Origin: Pseudomonadota bacterium | GTDB lineage: Bacteria; Pseudomonadota; Alphaproteobacteria; Rhizobiales; Kaistiaceae | NCBI GenBank assembly: GCA_023433185.1 | Contig: JAEZEN010000056.1 | Location: 1-14,860 of the forward strand | Length of the DNA: 14,860 bases | Reading direction: 5' to 3' | Shown: piece after piece, positions 14,526-14,860 of the stretch | Layout: every line of letters begins with the position of its first letter | Position numbering within the stretch: the stretch's first letter is position 1 | Translations under genes and position numbers: made by a program | Notes under the pieces: model-generated | Told to the model about the DNA's origin: nothing | Databases searched by the model: none | The model's input: only the letters and a program-made list of their open reading frames with translations

Positions 14526-14860
14526 ATGCCCCGCCCCGACGCCATCTTGATTACCGGCCCCACGGCGAGCGGCAAGTCGCAGCGCGCCATCGCGCTCGCC
14601 GAAGCCCATGGCGGCGTCGTGATCAATGCCGATTCGATGCAGGTCTATCGCGAGTTGCGGGTGCTATCGGCGCGGCCGTCCGCCGAGGATGAAGCCGCGG
14701 CGCCGCATCGCCTCTACGGTCATGTCGGCGCGGCGACGCGCTATTCGGTCGGGCATTGGCTGGCGGACGCTGCGGCAACGCTCGCCGAGGCGCGGGGCAC
14801 GGGCCGCCTGCCGGTCTTCGTCGGCGGCACCGGGCTCTACTTCAAGGCCCTCACCGAGGG
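14526..14860 (+). CDS. miaA: tRNA dimethylallyltransferase MiaA, N-terminal part (runs off window)
   Basis: The first 111 codons are present. MiaA transfers a dimethylallyl group to N6 of A37 in tRNAs that read codons beginning with U. The P-loop GPTASGKS (residues 11-18) binds the pyrophosphate of the donor; [19 protein letters not shown] contains the DSxQVY motif that contacts A37 and its general base Asp; [10 protein letters not shown] near residues 97-106 is also typical. The protein starts close to the P-loop, as in the family, supporting this ATG. It is divergent from trpB2 with a 134-base gap. The C-terminal two thirds lie beyond the window. Confidence 0.95.
   Translation, partial: MPRPDAILITGPTASGKSQRAIALAEAHGGVVINADSMQVYRELRVLSARPSAEDEAAAPHRLYGHVGAATRYSVGHWLADAAATLAEARGTGRLPVFVGGTGLYFKALTE

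Noticed and set aside
1..14860. CRISPR arrays, tRNA or rRNA genes, insertion sequences, phage genes
   Set aside because: No regularly spaced repeats, tRNA cloverleaf, transposase motifs or composition breaks were seen while reading both strands.

Overview
The window is a very GC-rich, tightly packed piece of a chromosome, most likely from an alphaproteobacterium (Hyphomicrobiales or Rhodospirillales type). The pointers are a MucR/Ros-family regulator, a small DnaA-domain-IV-like protein, strong G/C preference at third codon positions and the style of the promoters. The genus cannot be read from the sequence.

Layout. (1) 1-725: the start of a minus-strand DnaA-domain-IV-like gene, a divergent small helical protein of unknown function, and a near-perfect terminator hairpin shared with the convergent mucR. 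(2) 726-1142: mucR (minus), followed by a 346-bp regulatory gap with a candidate mucR promoter and a 7-bp inverted repeat. (3) 1489-9909: one large minus-strand operon read from right to left. It encodes an Mrp/Mnh-type multisubunit cation/proton antiporter in the order E, F, G, split MrpA-C domain (DUF4040 plus MbhE-like), B, C, D-like 1, D-like 2, a PGPGW-type membrane protein, an 85-residue membrane protein and D-like 3. Most genes in the core overlap by four bases (ATGA). A promoter with 16-bp spacing sits just before mrpE. (4) 10272-12404: a plus-strand oligopeptidase B (S9A) with an intact Ser-Asp-His triad. (5) 12414-12869: a small exported protein of unknown function with a likely TTG start. 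(6) 13027-14391: a TrpB2-type tryptophan synthase beta-like enzyme (minus). (7) 14526-end: the N-terminal part of miaA (plus), divergent from trpB2.

How the genes work together. The antiporter operon is the main content. It departs from the canonical Bacillus mrpABCDEFG. The gene order and the detached MrpA C-terminal domain match the archaeal Mbh/Mrp module, and there are three large NuoL/M/N-like subunits instead of two. Subunits D1 and D2 keep the glutamate and lysines of the proton path. The third lacks the lysines at the TM7 and TM12 positions and always appears here with a small membrane protein directly upstream, which suggests a specialised or structural pump module. The most unusual single detail is that the split MrpA-C gene seems to lack a standard start codon: the best Shine-Dalgarno sequence precedes an ATA that forms an ATAG overlap with mrpG.

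No rRNA, tRNA, CRISPR array, insertion sequence or phage gene was seen. The genes look like native chromosomal housekeeping content with no base-composition breaks.
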